Numbered from the stretch's first letter, positions 53,818 through 62,791 are shown. The stretch is DNA of 64,000 nt from JANOYJ01 sp963792485 (GCA_963792485.1 CAWBWL010000007.1:124001-188000); one strand, 5' to 3'. The notes: generated by a model from the sequence alone, not told the origin. Translations and numbers: made by a program.

Positions 53818-54795
53818 TCACTGCGCGGGCATGGCTGAGGGCCGACCCCGCGCCCAATCCAGCGCCTTCTGCCCGATATCCCGGAATTTTGCGGACGCGC
53901 TGTTGAGTTTGGCCAGCCATTCCGGGTCAGGCGTCTGTCCTTCAACCGCGCGGAAATACACATCCATCAGCGCCGCAATTGCGAAAGGTTCCAGAAGCGC
54001 GGCCTTGAACGCCCAGGCAAACACAATCGCCAGCACAAAGGCCCAGCCGCCCATCTGGCCGGGATAGTAGTACAAAAGCCCGGCGGCCGGGGCGAGCATG
54101 AGGAGGAATACGAGGATCGAGATAATCCACATGAAGATGGTCAGCCAAATGGCATTTTTCAGCATGGTCCGCCCGTTCTGCGCGTAAAGTACGATGCCCT
54201 CCTGCGCCGTCTCCCACGGGTTCTGGCTGCCCGTCTTGATATTGTAGCCGAGAATGATTTCATCGACGAAAGTCAGCGACATGCGGATGATGGAATTGAT
54301 GAAACTGATCAAACCGCTGAGCCCAGGGATCGGCAAGAAATTGGCAATGCCGCCAAGGAGGCCAGTTATGGTTCCGATGACGCCCTTGATGAGCTGGTCA
54401 AGGGCAAACAGCACATTGGTTTCCATGAACCGCTCGCTCACGACCTGCCTGCCATAGGCGATCTGCCCCTGCCCGCCCGGCACATCCGCGCCCTGCATGA
54501 TCCGCACCATCGCTGCGATATGGCCGGCCTTGACGATGTAGAGAATATATTCGCGCACCCAGTACAAGACGACGGACACAAGCACGAACCCGAAGATGGC
54601 GCCCCAGATGGCAAAGCCGCCCTGCGCGTCAGGATCGCTGGATATACGTCCTATGCCATAGCCGATCGCGCCGCCGGTTCCGGTGGCGGCGATGTAAGCG
54701 ATGGTGATGCCAAAGAAGACAAGCATCCGCAACAGAATAAAGGGAAACGTTTTCGCCATCAGGCCAAACGTGCGGCCAATCGAGAAATCCCACAT
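53818..54795 (-). CDS. Conserved polytopic membrane protein
   Basis: 325 residues with about six to seven membrane segments (LLRMLVFFGITIAYIAATG, FAIWGAIFGFVLVSVVLYWV, IWLTIFMWIISILVFLLML, WAFVLAIVFAWAFKAALLEPF). No recognised transport motif. ATG ending at 54795. Function unknown. Confidence 0.75.
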   Translation of the reverse strand: MWDFSIGRTFGLMAKTFPFILLRMLVFFGITIAYIAATGTGGAIGYGIGRISSDPDAQGGFAIWGAIFGFVLVSVVLYWVREYILYIVKAGHIAAMVRIMQGADVPGGQGQIAYGRQVVSERFMETNVLFALDQLIKGVIGTITGLLGGIANFLPIPGLSGLISFINSIIRMSLTFVDEIILGYNIKTGSQNPWETAQEGIVLYAQNGRTMLKNAIWLTIFMWIISILVFLLMLAPAAGLLYYYPGQMGGWAFVLAIVFAWAFKAALLEPFAIAALMDVYFRAVEGQTPDPEWLAKLNSASAKFRDIGQKALDWARGRPSAMPAQ

Positions 54796-54870
54796 GCGAA
54801 TCGCCTCCCGCGCAAAGATGCGCGCCCCATGGGAAATTTAGCGGAGATTGGGCGGGGCGGCAAATTGTTG

Positions 54871-54920
54871 AGTGATGACATGATTGACAACAGTCGGCAG
54901 TGATGGCATGATTGACAACA
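54871..54920. promoter_or_regulatory. 22-base direct repeats ahead of tumE
   Basis: Two copies, 54871-54892 and 54899-54920, differ at one base and share the core ATGATTGACAACA. They are 28 bases apart. The second covers the ATG at 54908. TTGACA in the first copy is placed as a -35 with CATGAT 17 bases later. Likely operator for the antitoxin. Confidence 0.6.
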
Positions 54921-55204
54921 TGGATGCAGAACTGTTTCGCCGGAAAAAGTTCACTTTCGACGATGGGTCGACGGGCGAGATCGTCATTTGGGAAGTGCCC
55001 CATCCCGTCTTGGGTAGTACGCACCACTACAAGTACCGGCTCTACTTTGGACGCGACGGCAAAAGGATTGTCGGTTTTGACAATGAGCGAGGCAAAGGCG
55101 ACCACTGCCACCTGGATGGAATTGAGCTGCCTTATTCGTTCACAACGACTGACGCGTTGGTTAATGATTTCAACTCAGAAGTCCTGAAAAGGAGAAGAAA
55201 ATGA
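54908..55204 (+). CDS. tumE: TumE family toxin
   Basis: Toxin of the TumE-TumA toxin-antitoxin type (DUF6516). Start MIDNMDAELFRRKKFTFDDG, and the family motif GFDNERGKGDHCHLDGIELPYSF then LVNDFNSEVLKR. About 98 residues. ATG at 54908 or 54920 (MDAELF); no ribosome site is strong for either. Overlaps the antitoxin by four bases (ATGA). Molecular target of the toxin is not well known. Confidence 0.85.
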   Translation: MIDNMDAELFRRKKFTFDDGSTGEIVIWEVPHPVLGSTHHYKYRLYFGRDGKRIVGFDNERGKGDHCHLDGIELPYSFTTTDALVNDFNSEVLKRRRK

Positions 55205-55569
55205 CTCAAGCTTTAGTTCAGGTACGCGCAGACATTGACGCTGCGTTCGCGGAAGAAATCGAGCTCACGAAAGAAGCAATGCGAACGGGAATATCGAGTG
55301 AACCAATCGTATCCTTCACTTTTGCCACTTTAGCGCAAATGTTTGAGGTCTTTACCGCCAATCGCTGGGACATGATTCAAAAACTGCAGGGCTCAGGACC
55401 TTTAAGCGTGCGCGGTCTCGCTCGCGCGCTGGGACGAGATGTGCGGCGCGTTCATGATGATGTCAGCGTGCTGTTGGATTGGGGTATCATTGAGCGTAAC
55501 GATGATAACAAAGTGTTCGCGCCATACGACCATATCCACCTGAGCGCTGACATCCGCGCCGCCGCCTAG
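55201..55569 (+). CDS. tumA: TumA-type antitoxin, winged-helix DNA-binding protein
   Basis: 122 residues of the HVO_A0114-like winged-helix family, the usual partner of TumE. Helix-turn-helix around LSVRGLARALGRDVRRVHDDVSVLLDWGIIER. It likely neutralises TumE and represses the operon through the direct repeats upstream. ATG at 55201 overlaps the tumE stop. Its stop shares the palindrome CTAG with that of the convergent ribB. Confidence 0.85.
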   Translation: MTQALVQVRADIDAAFAEEIELTKEAMRTGISSEPIVSFTFATLAQMFEVFTANRWDMIQKLQGSGPLSVRGLARALGRDVRRVHDDVSVLLDWGIIERNDDNKVFAPYDHIHLSADIRAAA

Positions 55570-56669
55570 CGCCCGATAATCTCCGTCGCGGCAATCTGAA
55601 TGCCGAACCCCTCCAGCCCGACATAATGCCGCTCGCGCGAGGCGATGAGCCGGATCGAGGTAACGCCGAGGTCTTTGAGAATCTGCGCGCCAAGGCCGAT
55701 TTCGCGCCATTCGTTTTCCCGCTCCGCCGCTTCGGCATGGCCCTCAGTGCCCGCCGTCTGGCGGGTGTTCTGCGCGTGGCCGACGCCGACTGAGCCCTCG
55801 CGCAGATAGACGATGATGCCGCGCTTTTCGCGGCCCATTTTCTGCATGATGGCGGACAGTTCCTGCGGCGTGCCGAACACATCCTGCGCCACATTTTCCG
55901 GATGCAGGCGCACGGGAACATCCTGCCCGTCGCGGATGTCGCCATAGACGACGGCCAGATGCTGCATCGGGTCCCATGGCAGCGAATAGGAATGCGCCTC
56001 GGCCGGCCCGCCATCGGTATCGATGTTGAACGTCGAAATACGCTGGATCAGCGTTTCCTTGCGCTGGCGGTAAGCGATCAGATCGGCGACCGAGACCTGT
56101 TTCAGCCCGTTTCTCTCCGCAAAGCCCGCAACCTGCGGCCCGCGCATCACCGTGCCGTCATCATTGATCAATTCGCAGATCACGCCGATGGGCGGCAGCT
56201 TGGCGAGCCTGCACAAATCCACTGCCGCTTCCGTATGGCCGGAGCGCATCAAGACGCCGCCTTCGCGGGCAATCAGAGGGAAGATGTGGCCGGGCCGGAC
56301 AAAGTCCGAGGCGCCGGAGTTCGGATTGGCGAGATTGCGCGCAGTGAGCGTGCGGTCATCGGCGGAGATGCCGGTGGTCGTGCCATGCTTGTAGTCAACG
56401 CTGACGGTGAACGCGGTCGTGTGCGCCGAGTCGTTCTCGGCCACCATGGGCGCAAGGTTCAGGCGCTTGGCCTCCTCGCGGGGCATGGGCGTGCAGACAA
56501 TGCCGGATGTGTGGCGCACGATGAAGGCCATTTTCTCCGGCGTGCAGTGCACGGCGGCGACGATCAGATCGCCCTCATTCTCGCGCCCGTCATCATCAGT
56601 GACAACGACAATCTCACCTTTTTCAAAGGCGCGGATGGCGTCAACAACGCGTTTTTGGTCATAGGCCAT
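55566..56669 (-). CDS. ribB: 3,4-dihydroxy-2-butanone-4-phosphate synthase with degenerate GTP cyclohydrolase II domain
   Basis: Riboflavin synthesis. Residues about 1-200 form RibB with the acidic site VVTDDDGRENEGDLI, DFVRPGHIFPL and RSGHTEAAVDL. The C-terminal part (about 205-367) is like GTP cyclohydrolase II, but the three zinc cysteines (normally in CLTGDxxxxxxCDCG) are absent and the region reads RLHPENVAQDVFGT, so cyclohydrolase activity is not expected (RibBX type). Complete, 367 residues. The ATG ending at 56669 is ten bases after the aroC stop, so it is probably co-transcribed with aroC. No FMN riboswitch in the gap. Confidence 0.92.
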   Translation of the reverse strand: MAYDQKRVVDAIRAFEKGEIVVVTDDDGRENEGDLIVAAVHCTPEKMAFIVRHTSGIVCTPMPREEAKRLNLAPMVAENDSAHTTAFTVSVDYKHGTTTGISADDRTLTARNLANPNSGASDFVRPGHIFPLIAREGGVLMRSGHTEAAVDLCRLAKLPPIGVICELINDDGTVMRGPQVAGFAERNGLKQVSVADLIAYRQRKETLIQRISTFNIDTDGGPAEAHSYSLPWDPMQHLAVVYGDIRDGQDVPVRLHPENVAQDVFGTPQELSAIMQKMGREKRGIIVYLREGSVGVGHAQNTRQTAGTEGHAEAAERENEWREIGLGAQILKDLGVTSIRLIASRERHYVGLEGFGIQIAATEIIGR

Positions 56670-56679
56670 ATTGTTCTTT

Positions 56680-57772
56680 CTAACGGCCGGTCTGGCCGCG
56701 ATGACGCAGATAATGGTCGGCGATGGCGCAAGCGACCATTGCCTCGCCAATCGGAACGGCGCGAATGCCAACGCAGGGATCGTGCCGTCCCTTGGTGATC
56801 ACATCAACCTCATTGCCGTCGGCGTCAATGGATTTGACTGGAATGAGCATGGACGATGTTGGCTTTACCGCAAAGCGGGCCACGATTGGCTGCCCCGTCG
56901 AAATGCCGCCGAGAATGCCGCCGGCATGATTGGACAAAAACACCGGCTTACCATCGTTGCCCGCCCGCATTTCGTCGGCGTTCTCGTACACCGGTCAACC
57001 GCGCGGCATTAAAGCCTTCGCCGATCTCAACGCCTTTCACCGCGTTGATCGACATCAGATTTCCGGCAATGTCCTGATCCAGCTTGGCATAGACCGGCGC
57101 GCCGAGGCCGACCGGCACATTGTCCGCAACGACTTCAATCACCGCGCCGATCGATGAGCCGGCTTTGCGAATCCCGTCGAGATAGTCGGCAAACACCGGA
57201 ACCGAAGCCGGGTCCGGGGAGAAGAACGGGTTGTTGCCCACCTCTTCCCAGTCCCAGTTGTTCCGGTCGATTTCCTTTTCGCCCATCCGGATCAGCGCGC
57301 CGCGCACGAGCATGCCCGGCACGATCTTGCGGGCAATCGCGCCCGCCGCCACCCGCGCTGCCGTTTCGCGCGCCGAGGACCTGCCGCCGCCGCGATGGTC
57401 GCGGATGCCGTATTTGGCGTCATAGACATAATCGGCATGGCCGGGGCGGTAGCGCTTGGCGATGTCGGAGTAATCCTTCGAGCGCTGGTCGGTGTTTTCG
57501 ATCATCATCGAGATCGGCGTGCCGGTCGAGACCATGGTCACGCCATCGTCCCGCATCAACACGCCGGACAGAACCTTGACCAGGTCCGCCTCTTGCCGCT
57601 GCGTTGTGTATTTCGACTGGCCCGGACGGCGCTTGTCCATGTAGCCTTGGATTTCCGCTACTGTGAACTCTATCCCCGGCGGGCAGCCGTCCACCACGCA
57701 TCCGAGCGCCGGCCCATGGCTTTCGCCCCACGTCGTGACGCGAAAAAGGTGGCCGAAGCTATTGTGCGACAT
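56680..57772 (-). CDS. aroC: Chorismate synthase, one frame break
   Basis: Last step of the shikimate pathway. Start MSHNSFGHLFRVTTWGESHGPALGCVVDGCPPG, and GHADYVYDAKYGIRDHRGGGRSSARETA, with the FMN-binding signature. A frame change near 56985 separates ARLTGV from YENADEMRAGNDGKPVFLSNHAGGILGGISTGQ. Rejoined it is about 364 residues, normal length. ATG ending at 57772. Upstream is a candidate promoter at 57815-57843. Confidence 0.95.
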
Positions 57773-57814
57773 GCGCAAAAATCCCATGTTGAGCCCGAAG
57801 GCCTAAGGGCGGCG

Positions 57815-57843
57815 TTCTATTTGTCTTAACCCTTTCCTGTCAA
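57815..57843 (-). promoter_or_regulatory. Candidate sigma-70 promoter of aroC-ribB
   Basis: On the minus strand TTGACA (57838-57843), 17-base spacer, ATAGAA (57815-57820), ending 43 bases ahead of the aroC ATG. The -35 is consensus; the -10 is weak. Confidence 0.45.
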
Positions 57844-57979
57844 ACGCGCCGGATTCCTGTTCCGGACAGATTGCAGTAAAGATTTCGACACATTCGTCGT
57901 GTTTGAGGGGCTCCATAAAGTGCGTTTGATAACAGAAGCCGTCAGGCTCGCCAGATCGGGACGATCACGAGGAACGAAC

Positions 57980-58234
57980 ATGTTGAAGAATTATCTGTTT
58001 TTGATCGCCGCCCTGCTGTTTGCCTTGCCAAACACCGCGCTTGCCGACGAGATCGAAGGCAAGATCGCCGCGATTGACGAGGCCAACCAAACCCTCAAGC
58101 TTGACGACGGCTCGGTCTACAAGCTGCCGGGCGAGTTCGACTATTCGGTCATCGAAAAGGACATGCAGGTCATGATTATTTTCGACGTGTCCGGCGAAGA
58201 CAAGATGGTGACGGATATCGAGCTGGCTGAATAG
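57980..58234 (+). CDS. DUF1344 exported small protein
   Basis: 84 residues with a signal peptide (FLIAALLFALPNTALA) and the DUF1344 pattern EGKIAAIDEANQTLKLDDGSVYKLPGEFDYSVIEKDMQVMIIFD. ATG 57980 after GAGGAACGAAC. Periplasmic, role unknown. Confidence 0.88.
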   Translation: MLKNYLFLIAALLFALPNTALADEIEGKIAAIDEANQTLKLDDGSVYKLPGEFDYSVIEKDMQVMIIFDVSGEDKMVTDIELAE

Positions 58235-58316
58235 CTGCGCTGGCGTTCGGATAGTTGAGAGGGCGGTCGGGTGGGCCGCCGTTTTGCATGATGCGCCAGT
58301 GTGATAGAGCAAACTT

Positions 58317-58607
58317 ATGAAACCTTCGCTCGCGCTCGAACAGAAACGCCAGATGATCCGGGATATGGTCAACCGCTACCCGACGCGCAATCCGCGCGTT
58401 TTCGGCTCGGTCCTGCATGGCACCGACACGGAGGAGAGCGATCTCGACATTTTGGTCGACTCTCTGCCGGGCGCTTCGCTGTTCGATCTCAGCGGATTGC
58501 AGCACGATCTTGAAGACTTGCTTGGCGTCAAGGTGGACGTCCGGACGCCGCAGGAATTATCTCCCATCTTCCGTCCGCAAGTGCTCTCCGAAGCGGCGCC
58601 GCTCTGA
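58317..58607 (+). CDS. mntA: MntA-type nucleotidyltransferase antitoxin
   Basis: Minimal nucleotidyltransferase: VFGSVLHGTDTEESDLDILVD carries the G-S-x10-D-x-D catalytic pattern. In the family it inactivates HepT by adding AMPs to a Tyr. 96 residues. The stop overlaps the HepT ATG by one base. ATG 58317; ribosome site weak. Confidence 0.85.
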   Translation: MKPSLALEQKRQMIRDMVNRYPTRNPRVFGSVLHGTDTEESDLDILVDSLPGASLFDLSGLQHDLEDLLGVKVDVRTPQELSPIFRPQVLSEAAPL

Positions 58608-58942
58608 TGGAACCGAGACTGGCCGCGGATTTGTATGCGCTGCGGCGGTCTTGCCAGAACGCCATGGCCTTTCTTGAAGGCGTGAGTCAGGAACAGTTTC
58701 TCACCGACCCACTTTTGCAGCACGCCGTTACCATGGCGCTTATCAACCTTGGCGCGGCGGCCGGAAGGATCGCGGATCGAAGTCCGATTTACGCCGCCTC
58801 CAAACCGCTCGTTGAGTGGCGCAAGATCAGGGACATGCGCAACAGGATCGCCCACGGCTACAATGAGTTGGACTTTGATATGGTCTGGAGAGCCGCCAAG
58901 GAAGAAGTGCCGGAATTGTTGAAGGCGGTCGGCAGCGATTAG
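58607..58942 (+). CDS. hepT: HepT-like ribonuclease toxin
   Basis: 111 residues, HEPN fold. The catalytic Rx4HxY motif is present as RNRIAHGY, with the Tyr that MntA modifies. Helical throughout. Partner MntA lies directly upstream, so a complete HepT/MntA module is present; it lies between DUF1344 and a convergent phosphatase. Confidence 0.87.
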   Translation: MEPRLAADLYALRRSCQNAMAFLEGVSQEQFLTDPLLQHAVTMALINLGAAAGRIADRSPIYAASKPLVEWRKIRDMRNRIAHGYNELDFDMVWRAAKEEVPELLKAVGSD

Positions 58943-58968
58943 AATTCGGGACATAGCAAAGGCTTACC

Positions 58969-59577
58969 TTACTCCACCCAGCCCAGCACGCCCTCCTCCA
59001 TCTTCAGCACCCGGTCCTGCACGATCTCCACATTCGCCGCCGCTTCCGGCGCCATGCCGTTGACGATGTGGAACAGCACCCGGATGACGCCGCCATGGGT
59101 GACGCAGATGGTCTGGCGGTTTACGGTGCGCAGCCATTTTTCGATCCGCACAGCGAGCATCGCGTAGCTTTCACCGTGTTTGCCCGGCGGAACAAAATTC
59201 CATTTGTCCTTGTGCCGCGCATCGAGAAGCTCCGGGCTCATCATGGAGATTTCCTTGATGGTGAAGCCCTGCCAGTCGCCGAAATGCACTTCCAATAGTT
59301 GCGGCTCAATGCGGTAGGCGGCGGGGTCGAGGCCCATGCCCTTGCGGATGCGCTCCATCGTTTCACGGGTGCGCTTCAGCGGGCTGGAGATGAACTCATA
59401 ATTGCGCGGGTCGGGAATGAGGCCTTTCAGAAACAGGCCATTGCCGTCCGCCTGGCCCCTGCCCGTTTCGCTGAGGTCGGCGTCATATTGACCCTGGATG
59501 CGCCCTTCAGCGTTCCAGTGCGTCTCGCCATGGCGCGAGAAATAGAGGCGCGGCGTATCTTTGAAAGGGAAAGCCAA
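58969..59577 (-). CDS. Histidine phosphatase family protein
   Basis: Phosphoglycerate-mutase-like fold. Catalytic RHG motif near the start (LYFSRHGETHWNAEGRIQGQ), second Arg (SSPLKRTRET), Glu (EVHFGDWQG) and second His (ICVTHGGVIRVL). 202 residues. Six bases downstream of fabI, same strand; a common pairing in Rhizobiales. Confidence 0.92.
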   Translation of the reverse strand: MAFPFKDTPRLYFSRHGETHWNAEGRIQGQYDADLSETGRGQADGNGLFLKGLIPDPRNYEFISSPLKRTRETMERIRKGMGLDPAAYRIEPQLLEVHFGDWQGFTIKEISMMSPELLDARHKDKWNFVPPGKHGESYAMLAVRIEKWLRTVNRQTICVTHGGVIRVLFHIVNGMAPEAAANVEIVQDRVLKMEEGVLGWVE

Positions 59578-59583
59578 TCAGGC

Positions 59584-60402
59584 TCAGTCCTTGACGACCG
59601 AAATGTCCGGCGCATCCACGGCCTTCATGCCAACGACGTGGTAGCCGGAATCGACATGCATGATTTCTCCGGTCGTGCCGCGGGACAGATCAGACAGGAG
59701 GAACATCGACGCATCGCCCACTTCCTCGATTGTCACCGTCCGGCGCATTGGCGCATTGTATTCGTTCCATCTGAGAATATAGCGGAAATCGCCAATGCCG
59801 GAGGCGGCGAGTGTCTTGATCGGTCCGGCCGAGACCGCATTGACGCGGATGTTCTTCGGGCCGAGGTCCACCGCAAGATACTGGACGCTTGCCTCCAGCG
59901 CCGCCTTGGCGACGCCCATGACGTTGTAATTGGGCATGACCTTTTCAGCGCCGTAATAGGTGAGAGTCAGCATGGACCCGCCATCAGTCATCAGCTTTTC
60001 AGCCCGCTGGGCGACAGCGGTGAAGGAATAGACCGAAATCAGCATCGTCTTGGTGAAATTGCCCTCGCTCGTATCGACATAGCGGCCGGTTAGTTCATCC
60101 TTGTCGGAAAAGCCGATCGCATGGACCAGAAAGTCCAGCTTGCCCCAAATACGTTCGACTTCAGCAAACACCGCGTCCATCGTCGCCGCATCCGTCACGT
60201 CACAATGACCGACAAGCTTGGCGCCAAGTTCTTCGGCCAGCGGCTCGACGCGCTTCTTCAGCGCATCGCCCTGCCAGGTGAAGGCAAGTTCCGCACCCTG
60301 GTCCGCGCAGGACTTGGCTATGCCCCAGGCGATGGAACGGTTATTGGCAACGCCCATGATAAGGCCGCGCTTGCCTTTCATCAGGCCATTTCCAACGCTC
60401 AT
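59584..60402 (-). CDS. fabI: Enoyl-[acyl-carrier-protein] reductase (NADH)
   Basis: Last reduction step of fatty acid elongation. Short-chain reductase fold with NADH region GVANNRSIAWGIAKSCADQGAELAFTWQG, catalytic YYGAEKVMPNYNVMGVAKAAL (Tyr and Lys) and SAGPIKTLAASGI. 272 residues. Lies between a DnaJ-like gene upstream and the histidine phosphatase downstream. ATG ending at 60402. Confidence 0.95.
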   Translation of the reverse strand: MSVGNGLMKGKRGLIMGVANNRSIAWGIAKSCADQGAELAFTWQGDALKKRVEPLAEELGAKLVGHCDVTDAATMDAVFAEVERIWGKLDFLVHAIGFSDKDELTGRYVDTSEGNFTKTMLISVYSFTAVAQRAEKLMTDGGSMLTLTYYGAEKVMPNYNVMGVAKAALEASVQYLAVDLGPKNIRVNAVSAGPIKTLAASGIGDFRYILRWNEYNAPMRRTVTIEEVGDASMFLLSDLSRGTTGEIMHVDSGYHVVGMKAVDAPDISVVKD

Positions 60403-60481
60403 GCTCTGTCTCCCGGATATCCCAAGCCGCCTATTGCACAGCCGGCTTTCCCCATCAAGCGCGATGCGGGTTCACGCGCGG

Positions 60482-61372
60482 CTAGAAGAATCCCGTCGAA
60501 GTGATTTCGCTGCCGAGAAATGTCTCAAGCTGCGGGTCGCGCTCGGATGGCAGCATCAGGCGCACATGCACCAAGAGATCGCCATGGCCGGAATCGGATT
60601 TCGGCATGCCCTTGCCGCGCAGGCGCAGCACCTTGTCGGAACTTGACCAGGACGGCACCATGATCGCGATCTTGCCGGTCAGCGTGTCCACTGGAACCTT
60701 GGCCCCAAAAACAGCCTGTTTCAGAGAAACCGGCAGATCGACATGCAAATCGGCGCCCTCACGGCGGAATTTCGGATGCGGGCGTATCTGGATGGTGGCG
60801 AGCGCGTCGCTGCGCTTGCCAAACCGGTCGGCATTACCCTGACCGCGCAGGCGGATCACCTGTTTGTCTTCGACACCGCGTGGCAGTTTCACAGACAGTT
60901 TACGCCCGTCAGAGAACTTGGCGTCCACGAGCGCCTCGCGCGCCAACTCTTCCAACGTTACATGCAAGTCAAAGGAAAAGTCAGCGACTTTCGTCGGCCC
61001 TTGCTCCCGGCCCATGCCGCCTGCGCCACCAAAGGTTGAACCAAAAAACTCGCGCAGCATGTCGTCCGATCCGGCAAAGCTTGATCGGGTCTGGCGCCCG
61101 CCCGCCGATCCCGGCCGCGGCCCAAAGCCTTCAAATCCGCCATGGCGCGGCTTTCCGGCATTGTCGATGGCGCCTGAGTCGAACTGGCGGCGCTTGTCCT
61201 TGTCGCCCAATATTTCATAGGCCTGGTTGATCTCGGCAAAGTTTTCCTTCGACTTCGGATCGTTCGGGTTCTGGTCCGGATGAAATTTTTTCGCAAGTTT
61301 GCGATATGCGGACTTGACCTCGTCAGAGTCCGCATTTTTCGTCACGCCCAATACCGTGTACGGATTGCGCAT
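60482..61372 (-). CDS. DnaJ-like (CbpA-type) co-chaperone
   Basis: J domain (about 1-65, HPDQNPNDPKSKENFAEINQAYEILGD with HPD), glycine-rich linker, then C-terminal substrate-binding domain (VKLPRGVEDKQVIRLRGQGNADRFGKRSD). No zinc-finger CxxCxGxG repeats, so CbpA-like and not full DnaJ. About 296 residues. ATG ending at 61372, with an alternative two codons upstream. Probably transcribed with fabI. Confidence 0.9.
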   Translation of the reverse strand: MRNPYTVLGVTKNADSDEVKSAYRKLAKKFHPDQNPNDPKSKENFAEINQAYEILGDKDKRRQFDSGAIDNAGKPRHGGFEGFGPRPGSAGGRQTRSSFAGSDDMLREFFGSTFGGAGGMGREQGPTKVADFSFDLHVTLEELAREALVDAKFSDGRKLSVKLPRGVEDKQVIRLRGQGNADRFGKRSDALATIQIRPHPKFRREGADLHVDLPVSLKQAVFGAKVPVDTLTGKIAIMVPSWSSSDKVLRLRGKGMPKSDSGHGDLLVHVRLMLPSERDPQLETFLGSEITSTGFF

Positions 61373-61474
61373 TCTCAAAGAGCCTTTCGCGAGGCGTCGC
61401 GGTTGGAATGAGTGAGTCTCACCGCGCTATATGGCGATTCACACAAGAATTGCCAGTGGTTTCAATACGTGATG

Positions 61475-61873
61475 CTAGAGCGCATCAAAACTCAACACCG
61501 ACCATTGCCCGTCATCGTTGAGACAGGTTTTGCCGGTGAACAGGGAAATCCCTTCAAAGCTTTCGCGCGAGGTCTCAAACTTGCGGCAGACGCGCCCGTC
61601 CTGGTTGGCCTCGGCAATGCTCGTGACCTGACCGCGGCTGCCTGTGTCCTGATTGGCCCATGACAGCGGCTTGCCGCCTGAGGCTTCAAGATTGGCCGAC
61701 GAGACCGCATTGCGGATGGTGGCGATATCCGAAATGGCGTCCTGATCAGAGATGGCGTCGTTGGAAACGGAGCCGGTCACGATTGCCGGATCAGCTTCCG
61801 CCTTTTTCATGGCATTTCCGCTCAGCCCGCATCCGGACAACAGGACCAGTGCGGATAAAATGACGGCGTGCAT
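61475..61873 (-). CDS. Small surface-antigen-like lipoprotein (RT0821/Lpp0805 type)
   Basis: 132 residues, lipobox ALVLLSGC (Cys about 15). The domain pattern WANQDTGSRGQVT...RVCRKFETSR...TGKTCLNDDGQWSV fits RT0821/Lpp0805-family surface proteins (17-kDa antigen related). Two cysteines in the C-terminal part may form a disulfide. Start at ATG ending at 61873 by the signal peptide; the frame runs further upstream. Confidence 0.75.
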   Translation of the reverse strand: MHAVILSALVLLSGCGLSGNAMKKAEADPAIVTGSVSNDAISDQDAISDIATIRNAVSSANLEASGGKPLSWANQDTGSRGQVTSIAEANQDGRVCRKFETSRESFEGISLFTGKTCLNDDGQWSVLSFDAL

Positions 61874-61990
61874 GTGCAAAAGCGTTGGCGATGCTCTATA
61901 ATTCACCAAGCCACCGTTTTCCGGCACATCACGAACAGACACATCCCGGCCCACAAGCCAACCCACAACTAGGACTCCCAACCACACATC

Positions 61991-62605
61991 ATGAGCGCCA
62001 CAGTGTTAAAAAAGCGTGACTTCACGCAGGAAAGTGATCCCTTCAGCTTGTTTGACGTGTGGTTGAAGGAGGCGGGCGTGTCGGAAATCAACGATCCGAA
62101 CGGCACCGCGCTGGCCACGGTGGACGCGTCCGGCCTTCCCAATGTGCGCATGGTTCTGCTCAAGGATTTCGACGAACGCGGCTTTGTGTTCTATACGAAT
62201 TTTGAAAGCCGCAAGGGCAGCGAAATCCTGTCCTCCATGAAAGCGGCCATGTGTTTCCACTGGAAATCGCTGCGCCGGCAGGTCCGCATCCGTGGACCGG
62301 TTGAAATTGTCAGCGATGCGGAAGCTGACGTTTACTACGCCACGCGCCCGCGCCACAGCCGGCTCGGAGCTTGGGCGTCGGCCCAGTCACGCCCGCTTGA
62401 ATCGCGCGCTGTGCTGGAAAGCGCGGTCGCGGCGCTTGATGCTCAATATCCAGGTGATGACATCCCGCGGCCGGCGCACTGGTCGGGCTTTCGCATCATG
62501 CCCTCAATCATCGAGTTCTGGGAGGACGGCGAGTTCCGGCTGCACGACCGGGTCGAATTCACCCGCACAGGCGACGGCTGGACCAAAGCGCGGCTGTATC
62601 CATAA
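61991..62605 (+). CDS. pdxH: Pyridoxamine 5'-phosphate oxidase
   Basis: FMN enzyme that makes pyridoxal 5'-phosphate. Pattern: NGTALATVDASGLPNVRMVLLKDFDERGFVFYTNFESRKG, ATRPRHSRLGAWASAQSRPLE, RLHDRVEFTR and the C-terminal ARLYP. 204 residues. Divergent from the lipoprotein gene. ATG 61991. Confidence 0.95.
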   Translation: MSATVLKKRDFTQESDPFSLFDVWLKEAGVSEINDPNGTALATVDASGLPNVRMVLLKDFDERGFVFYTNFESRKGSEILSSMKAAMCFHWKSLRRQVRIRGPVEIVSDAEADVYYATRPRHSRLGAWASAQSRPLESRAVLESAVAALDAQYPGDDIPRPAHWSGFRIMPSIIEFWEDGEFRLHDRVEFTRTGDGWTKARLYP

Positions 62606-62653
62606 CGTCACCAACCCGCCCTTGGGGACCCTTTGAGAATTCGCCCGGCTGAA

Positions 62654-62738
62654 TCAGATGGTGCGTATTTTAAGGCCCGAAGCGGAGCGAACTCAAGTTC
62701 GTAGGCACCGGAAGCGCAGAAAATCGCATCAGATGGCC
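62654..62738 (-). repeat. 85-base dispersed palindromic repeat, copy 2
   Basis: Inverted copy of the element at 32174-32258; ends CATCTGATGCGATTTTC and contains GAACTTGAGTTC. A few base differences in the middle. Lies in the intergenic space between pdxH and the thymidylate-kinase-like gene. Confidence 0.85.
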
Positions 62739-62791
62739 AGTCGGCTAGGGCTATCAAAAATCAACCATGTGGCAACGGCAAGGATCATCAT

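Noticed and set aside
55570..56669. Bifunctional RibBA with active GTP cyclohydrolase II
   Set aside because: The zinc-binding cysteines of the cyclohydrolase domain are missing.
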